A DNA stretch of 64,000 nt from Paenibacillaceae bacterium. GTDB taxonomy: Bacteria; Bacillota; Bacilli; Paenibacillales; Paenibacillaceae. The translations under genes and the position numbers were made by a program. The notes under the pieces are model-generated. The model was given only the letters and a program-made list of their open reading frames with translations, was not told the origin of the DNA and made no database searches. Location of the stretch: contig REGQ01000005.1 in NCBI GenBank assembly GCA_004134985.1, positions 204,158 through 268,157 of the forward strand. The letters are read 5' to 3'. Of the stretch, positions 25,574 to 34,642 are shown one piece after another. Within the stretch, counting starts at the first letter, position 1, and each line of letters starts with the position of its first letter.

Positions 25574-27805
25574 ATGATCGCTAAATGGAAGAGCAGTTAC
25601 TATTTTCGATTGGTGCTGTCCTATACGGCTTTGGCTTTACTATTAATCGGGATTACGGGAGGCTATCTGCTCGGCAATGCGAATAAACTGGTATCCAGTG
25701 AAGTCGCCAAAGATTCCAGATATGGTCTGCTGAGTGTCAAAGATGTGGTGGAAACCAATTTTTTACGTGTTTATGAAGACGCTTTCTTTAATAAAGTTCT
25801 GACGACAGTAAATAACGAAAGCAACGAGGAAATTAAGTATTTTCTTCAGGACGAGCGCATTGATGATGTCAATCGCGTCGTGCGTTTCGTTCATGACCTC
25901 GAATTGATTACTGAAATGACGGCAGGACTTGACGGCATCACCTTGTTTAACCGCAAGCAGCAATATGTGATGAATCAGGACCGCTATTATGTAACGCCGG
26001 ACAATACGGCTGACGCTAATTTCCTGCATTCCCTGGAAACCGTGCTGCCTCATCAGTGGTTTCTGCGTGAGAAACCGGGTTCGCCGGACGGTAAAGTACT
26101 GACCTATGTCTTCACACTGCCCTACAATGTTGAGCCATCCAAAGCTTCCGGGTTTCTGTACCTCGACATCAGTCTCGTTCATCTCAAAGAAATGGTGCGT
26201 AGCGCCCTCAGCTTCCCTTATTCAAATCTCTATTTGTTCGATGAGCGGGGGTCGCTTCTGTTGGGCGGGGAAAGCGCGCCGGAGGCGGAGATGGAGACGG
26301 TCAACGGCCTTGTGATGAATCAGAGCATGCCCGGGCAGGCGGAAGCCAATTCATTCTCAAGGTATGACAATAAAGTGATTTCAATCCTTCCATCCGAAGA
26401 TTCGGCCAAAGGGTGGACGTATGCGATTGTTCGTCCAATGGACTCTTTCTTTCTGTCGGCTGACAAGATGAAGCGGCAAGTTTGGATGGCTTGTCTGATT
26501 GCGCTGCTCGGCGGAGTAATCGTATCTTTCCTGATGTCTCGTCAATTTTATATTCCTTTAAAAAAACTGCTGTACTCTATCCGTCATTTATACAGTGGCC
26601 CAACCGTATATACGAACGGCCATGAATATGCGGTTATTGATCATATGCTCATGGTCATCGATACGAATATGATGAAAATGAAAGATCAGGTGCGACTAAA
26701 GCAAATTACGCGGTTAATAACGGGCCAGCAATTGGCGGCAGGCTTCGATGATTTGCCGGCAATTCCGCTGGAATGCCGATATATTGTTGCCTATCTGGTG
26801 ACCGAGCCGGGGGAGAGCGAGCATCTAGCGGGGCTGCTCGGCAAGCAGACCGAACTGATTGGCGAATTTGTTCCGCTCAGCGCGCGTGAGCAGGCACTGC
26901 TGGTGTTCATCTACGATCCTTCCATTGCGCCCGTACAACTATTAATGAAAGCGCTGCAATCGATGCAGTTGACGGCGGACCGAATTGCCTTTGGAGCGGG
27001 CATTGGCAGTGTGGTCGATTCAGTCGATGCGATCTACCAATCTTACCAGGAAGCAGTGCAAGCTCATAAGTACTGCTATGTTCGCGGCAGAGACGCCATT
27101 GTTACTTTCGAGGACATCGCCCTGATTCAGGAGCAAGCGCTGCTCCCGGATGTCGGTTATGAGTTGCTGCAGCATAAGCTGCTTGCCGGCAGCGTCAGCG
27201 AGGCCGGGCGATGGATGGATGAGTTGTCTGCCAAGCTGCGCACCGAACCGATTCGAGTGGAGATGGTGGAGCTGATTATGCTTCGTCTGAAGGCGCTGCT
27301 GTCCCAGGTCGCGCTGGAGCAAAATCTGCCTACGCTGTTTACCGCAGGCGGCGGCCAGCAATCCGTTGCAAGTATGAACAGCATGTTCGAGGAGACATTC
27401 GTTGCGCTTAAAGATCAGGCTGCCGGTATCGCCCAGCATATCCATGACAGCCGCAATGAAGCGCAGCTGGAAAAAATAAATTTCTTGAAGGCTCATATTA
27501 TCGAGCATCTTGCCGACGATCTGTCATTGGATCTATTGGCCGCACAGGTCAATTTGTCAGCCAACTATTTATCCACTTTATTCGGATCGGTCACCGGTGA
27601 ATCGTTTACGGAATACTTGAACAGGCTCCGGCTGGAACAAGCGAGCCATCTGCTTGTGACTTCTCCGGGACTTACTGTAGCCAAAATTGCCACGAATATC
27701 GGCTACCGCAACTCCCAATATTTCTGTACGAAGTTTAAGGCGAGGTTTGGCGTCACACCGATGCAGTATCGCAATGCTAAACAGGTGCAGGAGCGGCTTG
27801 TATAG
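25574..27805 (+). CDS. Membrane-bound AraC-family transcriptional regulator with extracytoplasmic sensor
   Basis: 743 residues. Membrane helix 1 (about 13-31), extracytoplasmic sensor (about 32-300), membrane helix 2 (about 304-322), a cytoplasmic linker, and a C-terminal AraC double helix-turn-helix (about 637-735) with LSLDLLAAQVNLSANYLSTLFGSVTGESFTEYLNRLRLEQA and TVAKIATNIGYRNSQYFCTKFKARFGVTPMQYR. This one-component design is common in Paenibacillus glycan clusters, where the sensor detects an oligosaccharide outside the cell. GAGGGAGAAGGGAAG precedes the ATG. The likely targets are the flanking enzyme, the two oxidoreductases and the LplABC-type importer. Confidence 0.9.
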   Translation: MIAKWKSSYYFRLVLSYTALALLLIGITGGYLLGNANKLVSSEVAKDSRYGLLSVKDVVETNFLRVYEDAFFNKVLTTVNNESNEEIKYFLQDERIDDVNRVVRFVHDLELITEMTAGLDGITLFNRKQQYVMNQDRYYVTPDNTADANFLHSLETVLPHQWFLREKPGSPDGKVLTYVFTLPYNVEPSKASGFLYLDISLVHLKEMVRSALSFPYSNLYLFDERGSLLLGGESAPEAEMETVNGLVMNQSMPGQAEANSFSRYDNKVISILPSEDSAKGWTYAIVRPMDSFFLSADKMKRQVWMACLIALLGGVIVSFLMSRQFYIPLKKLLYSIRHLYSGPTVYTNGHEYAVIDHMLMVIDTNMMKMKDQVRLKQITRLITGQQLAAGFDDLPAIPLECRYIVAYLVTEPGESEHLAGLLGKQTELIGEFVPLSAREQALLVFIYDPSIAPVQLLMKALQSMQLTADRIAFGAGIGSVVDSVDAIYQSYQEAVQAHKYCYVRGRDAIVTFEDIALIQEQALLPDVGYELLQHKLLAGSVSEAGRWMDELSAKLRTEPIRVEMVELIMLRLKALLSQVALEQNLPTLFTAGGGQQSVASMNSMFEETFVALKDQAAGIAQHIHDSRNEAQLEKINFLKAHIIEHLADDLSLDLLAAQVNLSANYLSTLFGSVTGESFTEYLNRLRLEQASHLLVTSPGLTVAKIATNIGYRNSQYFCTKFKARFGVTPMQYRNAKQVQERLV

Positions 27806-27861
27806 GCATAATAATAAGAAATTATAACGTTTCGGATAATTTTGCAATGGCGTAAGTGGCT

Positions 27862-27875
27862 TGTTAGCGTTTACA
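27862..27875 (-). promoter_or_regulatory. cre site (catabolite repression element)
   Basis: The minus strand reads TGTAAACGCTAACA, which fits the CcpA consensus TGWAANCGNTNWCA at every position. It lies 40 bp before the first oxidoreductase gene, so glucose repression of the 27.9-34.6 kb operon is expected. Confidence 0.65.
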
Positions 27876-27914
27876 TTTAGGTGGAGGCCAGTTACGAAGG
27901 GGTTGAGTGTACAG

Positions 27915-28994
27915 ATGAACCCGATAAAAGTAGGTATTATCGGCCAAGGAAGAAGCGGCCATGACATTCATGCCAAAACATTAAGCCAACTGCCAGAATT
28001 ATTCGAAATTACGGCTGTATCCGATCCTGAATCGTCCTTCCGTCAGCGTGCTGCAGACGCATACGGCTGTGAGGCGTATACAGACTACAAGCAGCTGCTG
28101 CAGCACAAGGAGCTCGAATTAATCGTAAATGCTTCGCCAAGCCATCTGCATGTTCCCTTGACCCTGGAAAGCCTGCAGCAAGGTTTTCATGTGCTTTGTG
28201 AAAAACCGCTGGCGCGCACCGCCTCCGAGGTGGATGCTTTAATCACCGCGGCTGAGCAAAGCGGTAAGCTGCTCACTGCATTTCAGCAATCGCGCTACTC
28301 GCCCTCCTTCCAAAAAATTATGGAAGTCATTCGTTCGGGCGTGCTTGGACGCATCGTTCAGGCCAGCATATCCTTTAATGGTTTTGCCCGACGTTGGGAT
28401 TGGCAAACCTTGCAGGAGAATAATGGAGGAAACCTGCTGAACACCGGGCCGCATCCGCTTGATCAAGCGCTTCAACTGTTGGGTACGGATGAAATGCCGC
28501 AAGTCCACTGTTATATGGATCGGGTTAACACATTCGGAGATGCGGAGGATTATGTCAAACTGCTGATGCATAAAGCGGGCCATCCAGTGCTGGATATCGA
28601 AATCTCCTCATGCGATGCCTATCCTTCCGCTATTTATCGCATTCAGGGGCAATATGGCGGGATAAGCGGCAATACGACGCAGTTGCAATGGCGTTATTTT
28701 GCTCCGGAGCAAGCACCGCATCAGACGCTTGTCCGCACGCCTTTGAAGCATCCGGACGGCAGCCCTGCCTATGGTTCTGAGACGCTGCCCTGGGTGGAGG
28801 AACAGTGGGAAATTCCCGAAGCGCAGCAAGATATGCTGTCTTATGTCAGCCGGGCTTTTTATGGCAATTTGTATGCTGCTCTGCGCCATGGGGAGCCGCT
28901 TGAAGTAACGCCGCAGAAGGTCAAGCAGCAGATTGCGGTAATTGAAGAATGCCATAGGCAAAATCCATTGTCGCGTTTCACGGACAATGATTGA
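27915..28994 (+). CDS. Gfo/Idh/MocA-family oxidoreductase, first of two
   Basis: 359 residues from the ATG at 27915; the frame is open to 27861 but GAAGGGG lies just upstream of this start. The N-terminal Rossmann fold begins PIKVGIIGQGRSGHDIHAKTL, followed by VNASPSHLHVPLTLESLQQGFHVLCEKPLA with the family EKP motif. The C-terminal alpha/beta domain includes GGNLLNTGPHPLDQALQLLG, with the H of the GPHP segment in the usual catalytic position. It should oxidise, reduce or epimerise a sugar, inositol or sugar-acid using NAD(P). A second family member follows 13 bases later. Confidence 0.92.
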   Translation: MNPIKVGIIGQGRSGHDIHAKTLSQLPELFEITAVSDPESSFRQRAADAYGCEAYTDYKQLLQHKELELIVNASPSHLHVPLTLESLQQGFHVLCEKPLARTASEVDALITAAEQSGKLLTAFQQSRYSPSFQKIMEVIRSGVLGRIVQASISFNGFARRWDWQTLQENNGGNLLNTGPHPLDQALQLLGTDEMPQVHCYMDRVNTFGDAEDYVKLLMHKAGHPVLDIEISSCDAYPSAIYRIQGQYGGISGNTTQLQWRYFAPEQAPHQTLVRTPLKHPDGSPAYGSETLPWVEEQWEIPEAQQDMLSYVSRAFYGNLYAALRHGEPLEVTPQKVKQQIAVIEECHRQNPLSRFTDND

Positions 28995-29007
28995 GCGGGA
29001 GGACAGC

Positions 29008-29919
29008 ATGACGGATGAATTGAAACTGGGCATGATTGGTCTGGATACGTCCCATGTCATCGTTTTCTCGGAAATTTTAACTGACCCCAATCATGCTTAT
29101 CATGTGCCAGGGGCCAAAGTTGTCGCGGGCTACCCCGGCGGTTCTCCTGATATGCATGCCAGCATATCCCGGGTTGAAGGCTATACCAGCGAATTGCAGG
29201 ATCGATTCGGAATAGCGATGGTTGATTCACCGAAAGCATTAGCTGAGCAATGTGATGCTATTCTGCTCCACTCGGTGGATGGACGCGTGCATCTGGAGCA
29301 GTTCCGCCAAATTGTGTCCTGCGGAAAGCCGGTGTTTATTGATAAGCCGTTCGCCACCACGCTGGCTGATGCGCAAGAAATGGTGAAGCTCGCTGAAGCC
29401 TATCAGGTACCGATGATGAGCTGCTCATCTTTGCGCTACGCCAGCGGACTGACTGAAGCATTGACTAACGCGCCGGAAGAGGATGGCGCAATTATCGGTG
29501 TTGACTGCTCTGGCCCGACACCGTTGGACGCGGCACTGCCGGGATTATATTGCTATGGCATTCATGCAGTAGAGATGCTCTATACTGCAATGGGTCCGGG
29601 CTGTGTGGAGGTTAGCACACGCTCCAACGAGCACTATGACCTGGTCGTTGGTCAGTGGCTGGATGGCAGAATCGGCACTGTGCGAGGCAACCGCAAAGGA
29701 AACTACCAGTTTGGGGCGGTCATTCAGCGGGAGAAGAATACACATTATATCAATGTAAGCGCTCACCAAAAGCCGTATTATGCCAGCTTGCTGGAACAGG
29801 TGCTGCACATGTTCCGAACAGGCAAGTCACCGATTCCGACTGCGGAATCACTGGAAATTATCCGGTTCATTGAGGCTTCCAATGAAAGCGCACTGACAGG
29901 TCGGATGGTTGTTTTATAG
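29008..29919 (+). CDS. Gfo/Idh/MocA-family oxidoreductase, second of two (divergent)
   Basis: 303 residues from the ATG at 29008, after GGGAGGACAGC. The Rossmann start is atypical: LGMIGLDTSHVIVFSEIL replaces the glycine-rich GxGxxG turn. Next comes AILLHSVDGRVHLEQFRQIVSCGKPVFIDKPFATT, with DKP in place of EKP. The C-terminal half is shorter than in its neighbour. This subgroup (GLDTSH start) is known from many Firmicutes clusters but lacks a settled function; cofactor use may differ. Tight spacing shows cotranscription. Confidence 0.85.
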   Translation: MTDELKLGMIGLDTSHVIVFSEILTDPNHAYHVPGAKVVAGYPGGSPDMHASISRVEGYTSELQDRFGIAMVDSPKALAEQCDAILLHSVDGRVHLEQFRQIVSCGKPVFIDKPFATTLADAQEMVKLAEAYQVPMMSCSSLRYASGLTEALTNAPEEDGAIIGVDCSGPTPLDAALPGLYCYGIHAVEMLYTAMGPGCVEVSTRSNEHYDLVVGQWLDGRIGTVRGNRKGNYQFGAVIQREKNTHYINVSAHQKPYYASLLEQVLHMFRTGKSPIPTAESLEIIRFIEASNESALTGRMVVL

Positions 29920-29954
29920 CAAAAAAAAGAAAATATGGAAAGGATGAGTAGCCG

Positions 29955-30956
29955 ATGCAGCCCAACACATCAGCCGAAGTTTCGGCTACCGCTCAGAAGG
30001 GGCATCCAAACCTTGGCGGACAACCAACATTCCAGAAGCGGCCCTATTGGCGGCAAACCTGGAAAGCCTACAAACGCTACAAGTATATGTTCATTCTGTT
30101 GGCACCCGCATTAATCTGGTATCTGCTCTTCGCCTATGGACCGCTGTACGGGATACAGCTTGCGTTTAAGGATTTCATTATTAATAAAGGCATTATGGGC
30201 AGCCCGTGGATAGGCTATAAACACTTTGAAGCCATGATCAGCGGAGCGCAGGATTTTCACCTTATTATCCGCAATACGGTTGTGCTCAGCTTCTATCATA
30301 TCTTGTTTGGCTTTCCGGCGCCGATCGTGCTGGCGCTATTGTTCAATGAAGTTCGCTTTGAATTTTTCAAGCGAATTTCTCAAACGCTATCCTATCTTCC
30401 GCATTTTCTGTCATGGGTCGTCGTAGCAGGATTTATGTTCACCGTCCTCTCTCCTTCCAGCGGCATTGTCAATGCGATCATCGGATATTTTGGAATCGAT
30501 CCGATCTACTTCGTTGGCAAAGCGGAATATTTCCGCTTCACCCTGGTATCCTCGGCAATCTGGAAAGAAATCGGGTGGGGAGCGATCATTTATTTGGCAG
30601 CGCTTGCCGGGATTAACCCGCAAATGTATGAAGCTGCCATTGTCGACGGAGCGGGCCGCTTCAAGCAATTGCTTTACATTACACTGCCTTCGCTGCTCCC
30701 GGTCATTTCCATTATGTTTATTCTGCGTATCGGGCATGTGCTTGATGCCGGCTTCGATCAGGTGTTGAACATGTATACGCCGGCAACATATAGTGTGGCG
30801 GATATTTTGGATACGTATGTGTACCGGATCGGGCTTGAGCAGATGCAGTTCAGCTTTGCCACGGCAGTCGGCTTATTCAAAAACGTGATAGCGCTTACTC
30901 TGGTGCTGTTCACCAACTATATTGTGAAGCGTGCAGGACAGGAGGGGCTGGTATGA
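29955..30956 (+). CDS. ABC permease, LplB-type
   Basis: 333 residues. A hydrophilic N-terminal tail (about 1-45) is followed by six membrane helices starting YMFILLAPALIWYLLFAYGPLYGIQLAFKDF, the LplB hallmark. EAA loop: YEAAIVDGAGRFKQLLYITLPSLLP. GGAAAGGATGAG lies upstream. Partner of the LplC-type permease that follows and the large binding protein after it. Confidence 0.92.
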   Translation: MQPNTSAEVSATAQKGHPNLGGQPTFQKRPYWRQTWKAYKRYKYMFILLAPALIWYLLFAYGPLYGIQLAFKDFIINKGIMGSPWIGYKHFEAMISGAQDFHLIIRNTVVLSFYHILFGFPAPIVLALLFNEVRFEFFKRISQTLSYLPHFLSWVVVAGFMFTVLSPSSGIVNAIIGYFGIDPIYFVGKAEYFRFTLVSSAIWKEIGWGAIIYLAALAGINPQMYEAAIVDGAGRFKQLLYITLPSLLPVISIMFILRIGHVLDAGFDQVLNMYTPATYSVADILDTYVYRIGLEQMQFSFATAVGLFKNVIALTLVLFTNYIVKRAGQEGLV

Positions 30957-30987
30957 TCGGATACAGCTGCGGAAGGGTGATAATGCG

Positions 30988-31851
30988 ATGAAAATGACTT
31001 TGCCGGAAAAACTGTTTCAGATCATCGTGCTCCTGTTGCTCGGCTTGATGTGTACGACGATGCTCTATCCGTTCCTGCATCAAGTGACATTGTCATTAAG
31101 TGCCGATGCTCCGCGCCTTGGTGTCAGCCTTATTCCGAAAAACTTCTCGTTCTCCTCTTACTTGGAACTGTTTAAAACTGAGGAGATCTGGACCGCGCTC
31201 GGCAACTCGGTATTCAGAACAGTTGTCGGCACCTTGCTGATGGTCGGGGTTATGTCTGCAGCAGCCTATGCCTTGTCGAAAAAGGGACTGCCGCATCGTA
31301 AATTTTATACGTACCTGATTATTATAACGATGTTCTTCAGCGGAGGGCTGCTGCCAACGTATTTGCTTGTGCAAGGCATCGGACTGATGGACTCCAAATG
31401 GGCGCTTATTCTGCCCTGTCTGATCAATACCTTCTGGTTGATTATTATCCGCAATTTTTTCATGGAGCTGTCAGAGGAAATAGAGGAGTCGGCCCGCATT
31501 GATGGCGCCAATGATATTCGGATTTTTGTTGGCATCGTGCTGCCGGTATCCTTGCCGATTATTGCGACGATGATCTTGTTCGGTGCAGTCCATCACTGGA
31601 ATGCATGGTTTGATGCGTTGTTGTATGCCCAAAGCCAAGACCAGCTCGTTCTGCAAATTTACTTGCGGCGATTAATTGTCAATCAGGATGAAAGCATGCT
31701 GATGCAGGCGATGATGAGCACGAATGCCCCGCCAACGGAGTCGCTAAAAGCGGCCGTGCTTGTCTTCACGACCTTGCCGATTTTACTTGTTTACCCGTTT
31801 CTCCAAAAGTACTTCACTAAAGGAATTATGATTGGCTCGGTTAAAGGCTAG
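30988..31851 (+). CDS. ABC permease, LplC-type
   Basis: 287 residues from the ATG at 30988, after GAAGGGTGA; the open frame begins inside the previous gene at 30931. Six membrane helices with the LplC features YPFLHQVTLSLS, ITMFFSGGLLPTYLLVQGIGLMDSKWALILP and the EAA loop IEESARIDGANDIRIFVGIVLPVSLP, ending GIMIGSVKG. Confidence 0.92.
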   Translation: MKMTLPEKLFQIIVLLLLGLMCTTMLYPFLHQVTLSLSADAPRLGVSLIPKNFSFSSYLELFKTEEIWTALGNSVFRTVVGTLLMVGVMSAAAYALSKKGLPHRKFYTYLIIITMFFSGGLLPTYLLVQGIGLMDSKWALILPCLINTFWLIIIRNFFMELSEEIEESARIDGANDIRIFVGIVLPVSLPIIATMILFGAVHHWNAWFDALLYAQSQDQLVLQIYLRRLIVNQDESMLMQAMMSTNAPPTESLKAAVLVFTTLPILLVYPFLQKYFTKGIMIGSVKG

Positions 31852-31875
31852 CAGGCTTCTGTGGCAACGGTTATT

Positions 31876-31897
31876 GAGCGGTCGCAGATTGACCGCT
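31876..31897 (+). other. Stem-loop before the LplA-type binding protein gene
   Basis: GAGCGGTC and GACCGCT pair across GCAGATT in the 84-bp gap between the permease and binding-protein genes. No T run. It may protect or separate the downstream message. Confidence 0.4.
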
Positions 31898-31935
31898 GAA
31901 TACAATAGACATGAATAATAGGGAGGTTTTTACAC

Positions 31936-33549
31936 ATGTTGAAGGGCAAAGCATGGAAAGCAGGGATTGCGGCCTTGCTGCTTGTTATGGTATTGGCAGG
32001 CTGTGGCGGCGCGAACAATCCGGCAGGGGAGACACCTGGCAAAACGACAGAGAAACCCGCCAAACCAACGAATTCCCCGGATGACAATGCACAGGCAGCG
32101 GACGCTCCTGTCGAGTTTTCATGGATTGGCGCCTATATTCTGGGTAAGGATACGATGGCTCAGAAGTATTTGGAAGAGAAGTTGAATGTCAAAATTACAC
32201 CGACTGGCATTGACCGCTCCAACTGGGAGCAGCAGATCAATGTGAAGCTTGCTGCTGGCGAAAAGCCGGATTTCTTCGGCAATCTTGACATCTCAATGTA
32301 CCACTGGCTGACCTATGTCAAGCAGGAACTGATCGGCGAAATTCCGGTTGAAGTTATTCGGCAGCATGCGCCGAACTATGCCAAGATGGTTGATGAAATG
32401 GACAAAACAGCCTGGGACATCAGTGTCATCGACGGTAAAAACTATGGTATCCCTAAATTTTACGGTGAAGGCGGCTCCCCGTTTGTACCGGCTTATAATG
32501 AAGCGTGGCTGAAAAAGATTGGCTATAATGAGCCTCCCAAAACGCTGGAAGAGCTTGAGGATGTGCTGACGAAGTTCCGCAATGATGATCCGGACGGCAA
32601 TGGCAAGAAGGATACGTATGGCATCAGCGCGCGTGGGAAAGACACGCTGGCCAGCAATCAAATTTTCAATACGGTATTTGCCGCTCACGGCATTACGCCT
32701 TCCGGTTGGGTTGAACAGCCTGATGGCAAAGTGAAATTTGGTTTCACGACGGAAGAAGCCCGTACAGCGCTCAAACTGTTGAATAAATGGTATAAGGATG
32801 GAATTATCGATCCCGAGTTTATTACAGATGATTGGAACAGTTACCGTGCGAAGTTCGCGGGCGGAAAGATCGGCATGCTGGATCAGGCGCTTTGGTATCA
32901 TGACCACAGTTCAGGCCAGGTGGGGCAGGATTCCGAAAAGGCAGGCATGAAGATGGTCGTTGGCAAACCGGTTATCGGTACGACTGGCAAGATGATGGGG
33001 ATCGCACAAGGTTATAAGCAGGTTCCATTCTCAATCGGGGTGGAGGCAGCCAAAGATCCGAAGAAAGTGGAGGCCATTCTGAAGGTGCTGGATCTGACGG
33101 CAACGAATGAGGAAGCTTACCTGATGACAGGCTTCGGAATTGAAGGGGAGCATTATGATATGGTTGATGGCGGACCCGTGCAAAGACCGGAGTATACCGA
33201 CCCGGCCAAAGCTGCATCAGCGCTCGGACTGAACTTCTTCAACCCGGCGAAAAGCAATCCGTCAATGATTCATCTTGATTACCCATCTGACAAGTTGGCG
33301 TTTAAAGAGCAGGTTAATGACCCGGATATCATTCGCATTATAGATAAAATGCAAATGCGGATTCTTCCGACATGGGATGCCAACAAAGATGCTTTCACGA
33401 AAATGTTGAAGGAATACGAACTGAAATTTATTGTCGGTGAAGTTGATTTGGATCAGGGCTTTGACGATTTTGTTGCCGAAATGAACAAAATCGGGTTGGA
33501 TAAAGCAACAGAGGAAGCAAATGAGATTTATGCAAATATTCCGAAGTGA
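31936..33549 (+). CDS. Large extracellular solute-binding lipoprotein, LplA-type
   Basis: 537 residues. Lipobox VLAGCGG, lipidated C23, T/P-rich linker, then a long binding domain with VEFSWIGAYILGKDTMAQKYLEEKLNVKI, GEKPDFFGNLDIS and a DPDGNGKKDTYGIS segment that looks like a calcium-binding loop, as often seen in LplA-type proteins. Such proteins take up complex oligosaccharides, frequently pectin- or hemicellulose-derived. GGGAGG lies upstream. Unusually, it comes after its permeases instead of before. Confidence 0.92.
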   Translation: MLKGKAWKAGIAALLLVMVLAGCGGANNPAGETPGKTTEKPAKPTNSPDDNAQAADAPVEFSWIGAYILGKDTMAQKYLEEKLNVKITPTGIDRSNWEQQINVKLAAGEKPDFFGNLDISMYHWLTYVKQELIGEIPVEVIRQHAPNYAKMVDEMDKTAWDISVIDGKNYGIPKFYGEGGSPFVPAYNEAWLKKIGYNEPPKTLEELEDVLTKFRNDDPDGNGKKDTYGISARGKDTLASNQIFNTVFAAHGITPSGWVEQPDGKVKFGFTTEEARTALKLLNKWYKDGIIDPEFITDDWNSYRAKFAGGKIGMLDQALWYHDHSSGQVGQDSEKAGMKMVVGKPVIGTTGKMMGIAQGYKQVPFSIGVEAAKDPKKVEAILKVLDLTATNEEAYLMTGFGIEGEHYDMVDGGPVQRPEYTDPAKAASALGLNFFNPAKSNPSMIHLDYPSDKLAFKEQVNDPDIIRIIDKMQMRILPTWDANKDAFTKMLKEYELKFIVGEVDLDQGFDDFVAEMNKIGLDKATEEANEIYANIPK

Positions 33550-33630
33550 GCTAATTAACCGCTTCAACCGAAGTAATCAGTGCAGTTCAAGCAACTATAC
33601 TGGCAATTAACGAGGGGGATGAACGAGGCG

Positions 33631-34629
33631 ATGACCCGCGTAAAAGGAATGGTGCACAGCTTTGAGGATGATCATTTCAAAGTGCTGTGTGATAACAATC
33701 AATGGTTTGAATTCCCGATTCCTGGGGACCGGCCGGCAGTTGGAGAGCGTATCGTGGTGATTGTGGGAGATCAGCCGGTATATGAGCGTCTTGATGCCAA
33801 ATTGTTATCGGCCAGGGAAATTGCCGATACCCTGTATCGTTTTGATCAGGTAGAAACCAAGCGGATACCAACCGCTGACGATGTTACGGAGGAGGATATC
33901 CAACGGTTTGCGGAACAGGGTTATCTGGTAATTGACCAATTGCTGAATGAGCAAGAGGTTGCAGATGCCTTGCAAGCGATAGATGATATTATTCAACTGC
34001 GCATCGTTGGTCCGCGTTTGCAGTTTATGAAGAAGGAAAGTCAGCTGAATACGCCGGAAGAACGTACGCTTGCGATGCGCAAACTGCACCGATTTATCGA
34101 CTTTGCTCCGGCGCTGCACCATATTTGTTTCCACCCTGGACTGCAGCGGGTTTTGGAGCGGGTATTTGGGGAGTCGGCGCGGTTTCTGGAGGATCAGGCG
34201 ATTTTAAAGCCGCCGAGCGCAGAGGCTGGCGGGGAGAAGCCATGGCATCAGGATATGGCGTATGGGCAGCTCTCCCAAACGAAGATGATCTGCGGGGTGT
34301 GGGTTGCACTGGATGAAGCTTCACTTGATAATGGCTGCATGCATGTTATTCCAGGCACCCATCACCAGGGCGCGGTGCCTCATTTTGCGGTTCGCGACTG
34401 GCAAATTTGCGATGCTCATATTGAGGTGGAGCGCGACGTCGCAATCCCGCTCAAGCCTGGAGGCGCACTGTTTTTTGCAGGGATGCTGCATCATGGGACA
34501 CCGCCTAACTTCTCGGGACGCCGCCGCCAGGCATTGCAATTTCATTATTGTCCGGATTCATCGGAGCGGATGACACCCAAGCAATTCAAGGAAGTGTTCA
34601 CAAGCGAGATGTCTGGCGCCGAATGTTGA
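33631..34629 (+). CDS. Phytanoyl-CoA dioxygenase (PhyH)-family Fe(II)/2-oxoglutarate oxygenase
   Basis: 332 residues from the ATG at 33631; two earlier in-frame ATGs (33580, 33619) are poorly spaced from GAGGGGG. A short N-terminal strand-rich domain (about 1-60, VKGMVHSFEDDHFKVLCDNNQWFEFPI) precedes the PhyH fold. The facial triad is visible: H and D in PWHQDMAYG, then H in LHHGTPPNFS, with the 2-oxoglutarate arginine in GRRRQALQFHY. It probably hydroxylates a small molecule from the same carbohydrate pathway. Last gene before a terminator shared with ktrB. Confidence 0.88.
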   Translation: MTRVKGMVHSFEDDHFKVLCDNNQWFEFPIPGDRPAVGERIVVIVGDQPVYERLDAKLLSAREIADTLYRFDQVETKRIPTADDVTEEDIQRFAEQGYLVIDQLLNEQEVADALQAIDDIIQLRIVGPRLQFMKKESQLNTPEERTLAMRKLHRFIDFAPALHHICFHPGLQRVLERVFGESARFLEDQAILKPPSAEAGGEKPWHQDMAYGQLSQTKMICGVWVALDEASLDNGCMHVIPGTHHQGAVPHFAVRDWQICDAHIEVERDVAIPLKPGGALFFAGMLHHGTPPNFSGRRRQALQFHYCPDSSERMTPKQFKEVFTSEMSGAEC

Positions 34630-34642
34630 TTTAAGAAAAAGA

